From contig OZ024907.1 of NCBI GenBank assembly GCA_964017125.1, forward strand, positions 23,495,250 through 23,559,249: a stretch of DNA of 64,000 nucleotides. Direction: 5' to 3'. Below are positions 1 to 10,407 of this stretch, piece after piece. How positions within the stretch are numbered: the stretch's first letter is position 1; every line of letters begins with the position of its first letter. This stretch comes from Flabesymbios commensalis (taxonomy: Eukaryota > Annelida > Polychaeta > Terebellida > Flabelligeridae). The position numbers and the translations under genes were made by a program. Below the pieces are notes generated by a model that ran no database searches, was not told the origin of the DNA, and saw only the letters and a list, made by a program, of their open reading frames with translations.

Positions 1-1593
1 ACAGCCTTTTGCCTGGTAATTCATTGCAGTTACAGTGTTTTGACCAGTTATGGCTATGGTACTGATAATCCAGGCAAATAATATATATATATATACATTT
101 CGAGATTCTGAATCCCATGTCGCAACAAATACGCAGATATACTGGTAGAAAAAATATTTTCAGCGAAAAATAAATAAATAAAATTGGAAACCATATCCAT
201 GCGACATTTTGCCTGGTTATTGTTTGTCACTTATGGCATTTTGCTTGAATATTCAACCTCAATTGTTTAGATACATCATTTTGCAAAGTTGAATAACAAG
301 ATCAACACACAACTTCAAGGATAGAAAGATAATGATATAGATAGTACATTGGCAGGGGAGACTAAATTTTCACAAATAGTGCAGTTAGTCTAATAGAAGA
401 GGGCGCTTTCAGTACAGCAATATCCAATATTTTTTGTTACTTGTTTTTTGTTCACGGTTCATTGCACAATGCCGCATCCCTCTCTTTCGCCCACATTGCC
501 AGCACAAAACCAACACAAAACCAAGACACTGTGCACTGTGTTGGTGCCTGTTTTTTGTGTGGCTGCATTACCAGCATACAGCCAACAGAATGTGAAAATA
601 GAAAAAGATATATACTTTTATTCCAGCATAAAGCAGAGGGATACATATATTTGTAGGGACCTGTTCTGTGCTGGTTATGTGCAGGCAACCAACACAGAAC
701 CAGCACACAGAGAATCGAAATACAACCAACACAATATCAGCAGAAATATCACCACAAAATGGAGGACACCACTTTAACTGACCTGATGAGATTTTGAACT
801 CGCCTCAACGCTTCCACCCCATGATTTGTTGGTGTGAGCATTTGCTTTCGATTGATTTACCATTCATAGTGCACACAACCCCTTCTCCATCATGTCACCC
901 ATTTTTAATTCGAGGATGATTTCATCTTCATATTGGAGGGGTATGTTTTAAAATTATATCGAGGAGATATACCCCAATCAGATTACATAACATACGTTTA
1001 CAACGGTTCACCAAAGATGTCTCTGAGGTAACGTAATCCGATTTTATTGAAGGGTGGAGGGTAATAATATAATAAGATAATAATATAAATAATCCCCTAG
1101 ATGTATTCTCCAGAAGGTCATGGGCATGTATCATCCCTTGGGCGTGTCCCCCCAGGACAATACAGACCCATGAGGGAAAATACAACCATGGATTGCTGAT
1201 GCTAAGGACAATATAACTTTATTCATGGCATCAAGAATATTTTTGATGGCATTGATATTGCCTTTTTATCTCATACCAACATTTACAACATTTTCAGTCA
1301 CAATAAAATGATGCTGTGCAAAATGCTGTATCTACATCATGGGGCAAACTTTACACTTGGTCATTGGATGATTCAATCGTAGTCAATTTGTGACAAACAA
1401 AAGCTTAAATCACTTCTAAAGCGAACAGTAGGCATACTGTTTTAAATCAAGCGTTCAATTCTAATTCTAATTTGTGTATATATTTTTGTTACGACTTTTG
1501 TACTTGTAATTATTGAACTTACAACCTTTTGCCTGGTAATTCATTGCAGTTACAGTGTTTTGTCCAGTTATGGCTATGGTACTAATAATCCAG

Positions 1594-1640
<47 letters not shown>

Positions 1641-3490
1641 CGAGATTCTGAATCCCATGTCGCAACAAATACACAGATATACTGGTGGAAAAAAAATCAG
1701 CGAAACATAACCCAATTGGAAACCATATCCATGCAAACTGTGAAATATACATCATGTCACTTGCGACATTTTGCCTGGTTATTGTTTGTCACTTATTGCT
1801 TTTTGCTTGAATATTCAACCTCAATTTTTTAGATACATCATTTTGCAAAGTTAAATAACAAGATCAACACACAACTTCAAGGATAGAAAGATAATGATAT
1901 AGATGGTACATTGGCAGGGAAACTCAATTTTCACAAATAGTGCAGTTAGTCTAATAGAAGAGGGCACTTTCAGTACAGCAATATCCCATATTTTTTGCTA
2001 CTTGTTTTTTTGTTCACGGTTCATTGCACAATGTCGCATCCCTCCCATTCGCCCACATTGACAGCACAAAACCAATACAATGTGCACTGTGTTGGTGCCG
2101 GTATTTTGTGTGCCTGCATCGCCAGCATACAACCAACTATATGTGAAAATAGAAAATATAGATAGACTTTTATCCCAGCATAAAGCAGGGGGATACATTT
2201 ATTTGTAGGGACCTGTTTTGTGCTGGTTGTGTGCAGGCAGCCAACACAGAACCAGCACACAAAGATAATCGAAATACAACCAACACAATACCAGCATAAA
2301 TATCACGGCGAAGTGGAGGACACCACTTTAACTGACCTGATAAGATTTTGAACCCGCCTCAACGCTTCCACCCCATGATTTGTTGGTGTGAGCATTTGCT
2401 TTCGATTGATCTACCATTCATAGTGCACACAACCCCTCCTCCATCATGTCACCCATTTTTAATTGTAAAATGATTTCATCTTCATATTGGAGGGGTATGT
2501 TATAAAATTATATCGAGGAGTAATACCCCAATCAGATTACATAACAAACGTTTACAACGGTTCACAAATTATGCTTCTGAGGTGACGTAATCCGTTTTTA
2601 TTGAAGGGTGGAGGGTAATAATATAATAATATAAATAATTCCCTAGATGTATTCTCCAGAAGGTCCTGGGCATGTATCATCCCTTGGGCGTGTGCCCCCA
2701 GGACAATACAGACCCATGAGGGAAAATACAACTATGGATGGCTGATGTTAAGGATAATATAACTTTATCCATGGCATCAAGAATATTCTTTATGGCATTG
2801 ATATTGCCTTTTTATCTCATACCAAAATTTACAACATTTTCAGTTACAATAAAATGATGCTGTGCAAAATGTTGTATCTACATCATGGGGCAAACTTTAC
2901 ACTTCTGGTCATTGGATGATTCAATCGTGGTCAATTTGGCACAAACAAAAGCTTAAATCACTTTTAAAGCGAACAGTAAGCGTACTTTTTTAAATCAAGC
3001 GTTCAATTCTAATTCTAATTTGTGTATATATTTTTGTTACTACGTTTGTACTTAAAAAGTCTTTTGCCTGGAAATTCATTATAGTTACAGTGTTTTGTCC
3101 AGTTTTGGCTATGGTACTAATAATCCAGACAAATAATATATCTATACCATATCGAGATTGTCAATCCCATGTCGCAACAAATACACAGCTATACTGGTAG
3201 AAAAATATTTTCAGTGACAAAAAACCCAATTGGAAACCATATCCATGCAAACTGTGAAATCTACATCATGTCACTTGCGACATTTTGCCTGGTTATTGTT
3301 TGTCACTTATTGCTTTTTGCTTGAATATTCAACCTCGATTTGTTAGAGACATCATTTTGCAAAGTTGAATAACAACATCAACACACAACTTCCAGGATAG
3401 AAAGATAAGGATATAGATAGTACATTGGCAGGGAAAACACAATTTTCACAAATAGTGCAGTTAGTCTAATAGAAGGGGCGCTTTCAGTAC
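1..3490. repeat. Tandem repeat, ~1.52-kb unit, two full copies and a partial third
   Basis: The sequence beginning CTTTTGCCTGG recurs at 6, 1526 and 3061, giving periods of 1520 and 1535 bases. The copies are similar along their whole length but differ by small indels and in the length of a (TA)n tract (near 81-96 and 1600-1634). The third copy stops near 3490, after which the sequence diverges. Each unit contains a cluster of short ACCAACACA / CCAGCACA words in both orientations (for example 490-740), which can form imperfect hairpins. No long open frame is shared by the copies, so this is non-coding. A diverged inverted copy lies at 57660-58425. Confidence 0.9.
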
Positions 3491-5318
3491 GGGTGTGCAG
3501 CGTGTATATACCCACGATGGATGTAAACTAATTCTCATATTTAGAGCTTTTATTGTTCACTCAACTTCCAGCTTCAAAGAATAAACCACATAATAATGAT
3601 ATTAAAAAATACACATTTCAAAGAAATATGTTTTTGCCTTAACTGGTTACTGGTGACCTGACACAATGCATATTGTACATTTTAGGGTTGTTTATATCGC
3701 AAGACACCTCACGTCTGCAGTTACCTTTTACATATGTGCAGCGATTCGGATTTTTTGGATGACCCGTTTTATAAATAAGCTGTTGTAATGATATATAAAT
3801 AATATAGTGTCCCGAAGGTAGAGGGTGGAGTTCTCCGTCTAATTACGTTGTTCATCTTTGTTTGAACATGTTAAATCTGAATTATTTCATGTATATAGCC
3901 GTTTCTGTTTTTATTGTATTTTTCTGCTCAAACACTAACACAAATATTCATGCCATTCAACTATATAGAAAATAAATTTGAATACATTAATCGTTTTTTC
4001 GTAAAAAAACAATTTTTATGGTACTACATCCTTTGCCATGGAGCGAGAGTTGCATCGCAGCGACTTTGAATACATACAATTATGCAAAAGCAATTCTGTG
4101 GAACTTAATGAAGTTGACCTCCTTTGTTTTCACCGAGCTAGCTAATACAATGAAGTATGGGGGTGGGGTGTTACATAAACTTTTTTCAACGTATGACGTC
4201 ACTGCGTTTCACAGAATTGCATTATTAAGCTACAATGAAACATACCTAACTTAATAAATCGCATGACATCAGAATGACATAGGCCTGCTAAACTTCAATA
4301 AAAAACGTGGACTTTATTGTATAGGCCTATACGTTAGGTAAAAAAAGTACGGTATAATTATATATTATAATATGTAATTAGGCACGTATAGGCCTACCAG
4401 TAAATGTATGTCAGTACCTGCAGTATATTACTAGCTTTATATATCCATTGCTACTTCACCATTCATCGTCAACTCGTTATAAAAATAAAGATGTGCCTCT
4501 GGCATAGTTTTGTACAATCTCCGCGCGGTTGAATCTCACTCCCTAAATTCATCTTAACCATCCCCGGAGCACCAACATTGAATTCTAGCAATTGTCACTG
4601 CATTCTGTCACACAAAAAAATATTTTATAGTAATTTTTCTAGCAGAATTATCTTTCACGTAATTACATGGAAAAAGGGTGTATGTTTAATCTTTAATGGA
4701 GAAAAGGGACGTATCGCCAAGCAATTCTCAACATACCTTTTACCATGAAATGTGTCATTGAAATGGAGATGTGCATGCCCCGAGGCCTGAAGTCACATTA
4801 GTTTGAATTCGATGTTTAGCGACAACTGGTGAATGCGAGCATGTGAAACACACAGTCATTTTAAAGGAGAAAAGCAAAAACACAAATTTTGAAGATACAC
4901 GCTTTTACCTTGGAACTGCAGCGTTTACTACTTTATTTTTTAAATGTTTGTTTGAAGTTGAGACAATGTCATATCAGTTATATCCCTACAATATATAAAT
5001 GTATCCTCCTGACTTCATGCATATATTTTAACAAATAGAATCGTCTAACAAAACAGCTATAGATAACAATAGTGGAAACATCACGACTTGCCTGAGGTAA
5101 ATAAACGACTTTACTAGCGTGGCTACCGCATTATGATGTATATGTATATGAATATGATGAGAGACTCACCGGATTTTTAATGTCTCGCGGCCCAATAATA
5201 CCACCGAAAAGGAGAAAAACATCATAATTTTTCATCAATACTGGCATGTTTTGTGTGCCATCACTTCTCGACCCAAAGTCATCTTGGAAATCAGCTTATT
5301 AGGCCAAAAGTATTAGGG
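3491..5318. other. Unassigned AT-rich sequence
   Basis: No conserved coding frame, exon-like segment or clear repeat structure was recognised. The 78-codon open frame at 4018-4254 has no recognisable domain. Confidence 0.5.
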
Positions 5319-5320
5319 TA

Positions 5321-6923
5321 TATGGGCTATTCTCACAAGGTGCGTCGAAAATGGGGTATTTTTTAAAAAAGACAAAAATGATATTATTCCATGCAAACTT
5401 GGGAATATTTTAATACTTATCAATTCTTGACAAACTAAAGAAGCTGGAAGAGCTTTTAAATCTAAATATTATTTGAAGCAAATAAATGGGACATTTCAAA
5501 CCGTACCCAGAACAATTGTTTATCACAGGACACAAATATTTTTTTCTAAGCAATTTACGGACAAATCTGTCGAGGAAGAACTAATTTTATATAAAAAACA
5601 TTTATTTGCAGCTAAATTATTAAAATTAGAGCCTTTTTTATGAAATATATTAGGCTATGGTGGTCGTAACATTTCGTGTCCTATTGACAGCTACTACTAA
5701 ATCATGCCATAAGTTTTAAAACCTTGCCACAATCACTTGAAAAGTAAACTAAACAGCCAAATAATATGATGCAGATGCAGAAATAATAGTTGAAAACAAA
5801 TGAAAACCAAGTGAAAAGGTTTAAATACTACTTCTACTGAACATACAATTTTCGTGTCCTACATGCATTTTATTTTGATGTCATTTTGTTGAACAGTAGT
5901 CGCCATTTAGTGTCCAAATTGGTGTGTATACATCTATGTGTACACGGGTTGTATGTGTTTTACATAATTGTATACAAAACAATATTGAGCAGGAAGAAGA
6001 AGGTATTTGTATAGGGGATGAAAATATGGTAAAATGTGCGACCGTTAGACCGCTCATATATAGTGTTTTTATTTCACGATGACTGTATAAAATAGCAGAA
6101 TCGATGTTGGATCTCGTCTGTATCTATATTTATACAGTTTTGTGAAAATTGAAGATTAAACCTACAAACAAGTGAAAAGTTATGATCACAAAACATTGTG
6201 AGACACGAAAGTGCTCGTAACATAGGACACGAAATGGTCGTAACATTGAAAATCAATACTAGAAAGTAAGGACACGAAAACATTTCGTGTCCACATGGTC
6301 GAACATTTGGTCGAGCATGAGACACCAAAGGTTGCACACACACCAAGAGGGCGGGGGCCCTAGGGTAGTGGTTAGCACCGCTGCCTTTCACGCCAGAGTT
6401 CGGGGTTCGGTTCCCGGACTCGGCGGTTTGAAAGAAACAAAAATGTTTCTTCCCCATCCACGTGTGAAAGTCAGTATTGCGGGGAGCCTCCGTGACCGAG
6501 AGGTAGCGTGCTCGGCCTCAGACCGCCAGGGCTCGAATTTCGAATCCTGTGTCTGGAGGACAGTGTCATCTCAATCATCTCACCATCCTCAGGAGGTTCT
6601 CCTGGCCCAGTTTAGCCTATATGTGCACAAAGGTGGCCTAAAGCCCGATTCATTTCATTTCACACACCAAGAAAATGATTAACTGCGGTCGCACATGGCA
6701 TTATTGTGAGGACACCAAAAAAACATTTGGTGTCCTCTGTTCGACCGTTCTGAAAAACACGTATTTTTCATATTTATCCTCCATTTTTTGCTTCCAAATT
6801 TAATTGTATGACTGATTATCATTAATTTAATTGATCTGTTAAGCAAATAAGTTGAAATTTTGCTTTTAAAAAACGGGACCAAATGTCCCACTTGTTCGAC
6901 GCACGTATTAAGAACCGCCCATA
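5321..6923. mobile_element. Non-autonomous TIR element with TA target duplication (Tc1/mariner-like ends)
   Basis: The left end (TATGGGCTATTCTCAC, then GTGCGTCGAA) is the imperfect inverse of the right end (6860-6923, ending TTCGACGCACG ... CGCCCATA). The element is flanked by TA at 5319-5320 and 6924-6925. No transposase frame is visible inside. The interior carries repeated ACATTTCGTGTCC / GGACACGAAATGT words in both orientations (near 5668, 5850, 6201, 6224, 6270, 6280). A SINE has inserted at 6349-6660. The ends resemble those of the element at 11737-13092 (both start TATGGG), which suggests a related family. The superfamily is inferred only from the TA duplication. Confidence 0.7.
6349..6660 (+). 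mobile_element. tRNA-derived SINE with 12-bp target-site duplication
   Basis: The 312-bp insert is flanked by perfect copies of CACACACCAAGA (6337-6348 and 6661-6672), the signature of LINE-driven insertion. The head (about 6352-6425) reads like a tRNA-Glu: A-box-like TAGTGGTTAGC, an anticodon loop CTTTCAC (TTC) and B-box-like GGTTCGGTTCCC. A second tRNA-like segment lies at about 6482-6560 (ACCGAGAGGTAGCG, GGCTCGAATTTCGAATCC), and its ends CCTCC and GGAGG can pair. The 3' body contains CTCACCATCCTCAGGAGG and ends ATTTCATTT. A second copy (59124-59319, minus) lacks the middle tRNA-like segment, so this copy looks dimeric or hybrid. Confidence 0.85.
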
Positions 6924-6925
6924 TA

Positions 6926-8009
6926 TGAGTGAAAGATTGAACAAATTCACAACAAGCTGAAAATTTCAGAAAATGTTCAGAAAACCATTCCCTACAGCAT
7001 ACTAAAATTCCCCAGGAATCCTGAGCCTTTTGATAAATTCAAGATGGCGTCCAAGATGACCACCAATTTCACTATCTGTCATATCTCGGATTTAGGTCAT
7101 CATATAGATGTAATTAAAGAGTCTAAACATATGTTTTTGGGGAGCGAGGAATTCGATTTTGACATTAAATTAATCTGATAAAGAGTTATTTATTGTTTAC
7201 AATAAAATCAATAACAACATCTGTCGATCTATGCAAACAACCAGTCGTACTTCAAAAAAATTCTTACCGAAGTTTTCCCATTGGTTTTGTCACCTATGGG
7301 ATGTACCTTATAGCAGGAAAAAAATCTATCCAAATCCGACTAACGGAAAGGTGTTTAATCCAAGATGGCCGCCAATGACCCTTAAAGAAGGAAATTGATA
7401 TAAATAAAGTAATAGTGTATAACTGTTATTTATGTCTTCTCAAAAGAATCAAGTGTAGTAAGATTTACTGGTACAATGTTCTGATGTCAGAATTATAATC
7501 ACACTAGAAGTTACATGTGTTTATATAGTGATGTGGGTAAAACTTGTACAAAGTTCTAGGATATACAGCAGTTATTCTGACATTTATTAATGTAATTGAA
7601 ATAAAAGAATATTTCTGTCTCATCGCCAGAAATTCTAGGAAATTGATTTAATGTTATTTTCTAGAAGAACTGTTTGTCCTTTTCAAAAAGATATATTTTA
7701 GATCATAAATGTCACAATGTCGAATATCCACTGACATAAGAAGGAAACACCCATTCAATGTTCAACTCTTGGTTTACTCCCCACCCCACCTTTAAATTTT
7801 TGGGGAGGAGATGAAGAACATAGACATGTATATGCCGAAAAAATTGGAGCACGCACAATACCTCGGTAAGGTGTGATTTTGTCTAGATAATCTAATTCTG
7901 GTAGGTTTCTAATGATTATTGTTTTGCTACTAGTATAGCTCAAGGTGGAAAAAAAGATTTAACTATTAAAAGTTGACATTTTAATGAGGAATTACAAGGA
8001 ATAACAAAT
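6926..8009. other. Non-coding stretch with 'AAGATGGCG'-type repeat remains
   Basis: No gene recognised. Around 7015-7380 the sequence carries CAAGATGGCGTCCAAGATG and CCAAGATGGCCGCC. It is a diverged relative of 24960-25150, which has the same order of words (CCTGA-GCTTTT, then TCAAGATGGCGTCCAAGATG). This is an old dispersed repeat of unknown class. Confidence 0.5.
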
Positions 8010-8225
8010 GGGGAGGTGCTAAAAGGCAGTGAAGAGGCAGTAACGGGCAATGTGGAGGCGTTGAATGACGACGAATAGGCGTTCAAGCTCGACTGAGTGT
8101 GTTAAAAGGTAGTGGAAATGCACTAAAGGGCGACGAAGAAGCGGTAAAGAGTGACGCAGATGCGTTAAAGAGAGATTGGGTGCGTTAAAGGGCGACATAA
8201 AAAACATGAAAGGGGATGGGAAGCG
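8010..8225. repeat. Degenerate short tandem repeat (GCGTTAAAGGGCGAC-like)
   Basis: Purine-rich stretch of loosely repeated words of about 15-20 bases (GAGGCAGTAACGGGC, GAGGCGTTGAATGACGACG, TGCGTTAAAGGGCGACAT). The copies are diverged and the period is not constant, so this is read as a decayed minisatellite. Confidence 0.5.
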
Positions 8226-8227
8226 TT

Positions 8228-8715
8228 GATTTCCTAGTCAAAATCAAATTAAAATAAGATATTACATTGGTAAAATTTACGACTCGACATTCAAGCTTAT
8301 CTATAATCATCAAAAATCATACTTCCTAAATTTTGATGTTGGTATTTACTTTTTTATATTCAAGATGTCCTTGAAATCACCAAATGAATCACCACAAACG
8401 GATTCTCTAATCAAAATCACTTTAAAAATATGTATTACACTTGCTGCTATTTGTATTTATTGAAAATAATATTTTGAGAAATTTGACCTTGAAAGCTACC
8501 TTGAATCACAATCATAATAACATAAATGGATTTTCCAGTCGAACTCTCATGAAAACGAGGTATTACAGTCATGTTCGTAGTTTTATTTGGTATAAATCAT
8601 ATTCTCGATTACTTGACCTTGAAATTCAAGATGACCTTAAATCATGAAAGTAATACAAAAAATGAATATTTCAGTCAAAATTACACGAAAAAGAGGTATT
8701 ACATTATTATCTTAA
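8228..8715. repeat. Degenerate tandem repeat, unit ~115-130 bp, about four copies
   Basis: Successive blocks share the order TTGACCTTGAAAT, (A)TCAAGATGACCTTGAATCA, a GGATTTTCCAGTC-like word, AAAATCACTTTAAAA-like sequence, then ATTACA. Block starts are near 8228, 8355, 8480 and 8605. The small open frames here are by-products of the repetition. The word TGACCTTGA is the complement of TCAAGGTCA. Confidence 0.5.
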
Positions 8716-9825
8716 TGAGTACGGCATGTGTTACAGGTGGTCATACGTTTCGCGAAACATCATAGGCTCGTGTAACTACGATCGTGGCAATCTGCCATAT
8801 TTACCTTGAACTTTATATAGTTGAGTTGGGCAACTAACCACTGCTTTCAGAGAGATATAAGAGAGAATAGCAATAATTTTAGGTGACTTGTTAATGACTT
8901 TATATGTCCCTAATAAATTATTCGGCTATGTCACTTATACAAGCTATTATATGGCTTAATTGGTATAAGACTATTCGAGAGAAATAGTCAGTATATAGTA
9001 GTGAGTGTGTGTGATAATTAAGGAATAGCTAACATGATCAGTTTAGGAACAATTTAATTGCAATTAAATTATCGTGAAATTATCACTATTTCTTCACAGT
9101 TTTGAGGGTAGAAGAGGGGTGAAATGAAATGTTACCTTCCACAACTGAAATAATTATTTTTTTCATCCAACATCTAACTTTTGGTCGCATCCCTAGCCTA
9201 ATCAACACGTTTTTCTGTTGCATCGGATGTCCTCCCTATGTGAACATCATTGCACTTCCGTTTAGCCTACTACCTAACTTGACATCGTCATAAACATCCT
9301 CAGTTGATCTCCTCTATCACCAGATCCTGAAACATCCTGCATTCCTTAGATCCCCCAGGAATTCCACGACGCCCTGAATTCCTAGAATCCACGGATCAAT
9401 TAGATTCCCCTACGTCCCTGGAGCCATTGTCAATTGGTACTTTTTTAAACTTCACAAAATAATACTATTATATACCTCGTAATCATTTAGCAGAAGCCCC
9501 TTGATCATCGATATTTGATTGACTGAGGTGACAAATCAGATGTAGACCAATCAGTTAGACAATATCCGCCCTGATAGTATCATGCATTTCCAGGGACAGT
9601 CTCCCGAAAGGAAGGGGTCTGATGGAAATTTGCTTGGCCTGCTGCTAAAAATGATAAATTTAAGTATGAATCAGTTATTTTTTAGTCTTCTCAACTAATA
9701 AACAGGGGTATGACGAACAACACGAGTACAATTTGAGTGTCAAATACCGACTTTGCGGAAATTTAGATGGTAGGGGCTTCTGGTATTGTTTATTGTACAC
9801 TATTACATTATAATTATTGTTGTTT
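8716..9825. other. Unassigned sequence
   Basis: No exon, ORF or repeat that I could recognise. AT-rich, with scattered short homopolymers. Confidence 0.45.
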
Positions 9826-9827
9826 AT

Positions 9828-9928
9828 TGCATCATCCTGAGAGTCTGAACAGATCCCAATCGTTTGGTGGGATCAATAATAATCTCTTACAAGGTGACAG
9901 TACATACAGCATACATCATATCCGCCAT
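9828..9928 (-). pseudogene. Decayed first exon of a CRAL-TRIO paralogue
   Basis: On the minus strand this stretch starts ATGGCGGAT and ends in a segment reading DPTKRLGSVQTLR. It aligns with the intact first exon at 31999-31846 (ATGGCGGAT ... DPNERLGAVQTLREW). Relative to that exon it has lost codons after the start. A TAA sits in frame where the intact gene has the codon after VTL, and the reading breaks down soon after the QTLR block. It lies just downstream of the intact gene's last exon in the same orientation, where the first exon of the next gene in a tandem cluster would be. No other exon of this copy was found in 1-9800. Confidence 0.75.
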
Positions 9929-10267
9929 GTTGACAGTAAGATCAAAGTCTCGAGAACAGTCTAGCCTCTTTGTTAAGATTAAGAAACCAAAATGTTTGTT
10001 ATAGTTTTCTCATCTGCTGCCGCTCACCCTTTTTTTGTTTGGCTCTTCGTGATCGTGCAATCCCACAATGCGTCTTCTTCCCTACTCCACTCCGAAACAT
10101 TTCATTTTTCACTACACCACTCTCTAGTCTGCAGCATTTCCACTCTCTCGCAATATAATACCATCATATCTCCTTTTCCACTCGCTCTCCGAAAGATTAC
10201 TATTCTATTATGTGTTATTATAAAGAACCCATAATTACATGAAATGTGCTCAAATGTTTTTCTAGAA

Positions 10268-10407
10268 TTATTCAGTGTTCAGTTTTCTGAAGGATGCCTG
10301 TGGCTCATCATTTGGAATGGCACTGCGATCAATCTGAAAATCTTTTGAGCTTTCTCTTAGCAGCGTCTCACGAACAGACACACTTGTCAATTCCTTCAGC
10401 TGAGACT
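10268..10407 (-). CDS. CRAL-TRIO gene, exon 7 (stop codon)
   Basis: Acceptor TTTCATAG|AGTCTC; stop TAA at 10268-10270. Encodes residues 272-316 (271 is split), ending DFQIDRSAIPNDEPQASFRK then LNTE. Exon length (140) and phase equal those of the paralogous exon at 58813-58952, and about two thirds of the residues are identical, so this tail is under selection although it lies outside the named domain. Confidence 0.93.

Noticed and set aside
4018-4254. 78-codon open frame
   Set aside because: No recognisable domain, no splice context, and the composition is that of surrounding non-coding DNA.
6352-6425. tRNA-Glu-like sequence as a functional tRNA gene
   Set aside because: It is the head of a SINE: stems are imperfect, it continues into a shared body, and a 12-bp target duplication encloses the whole insert.
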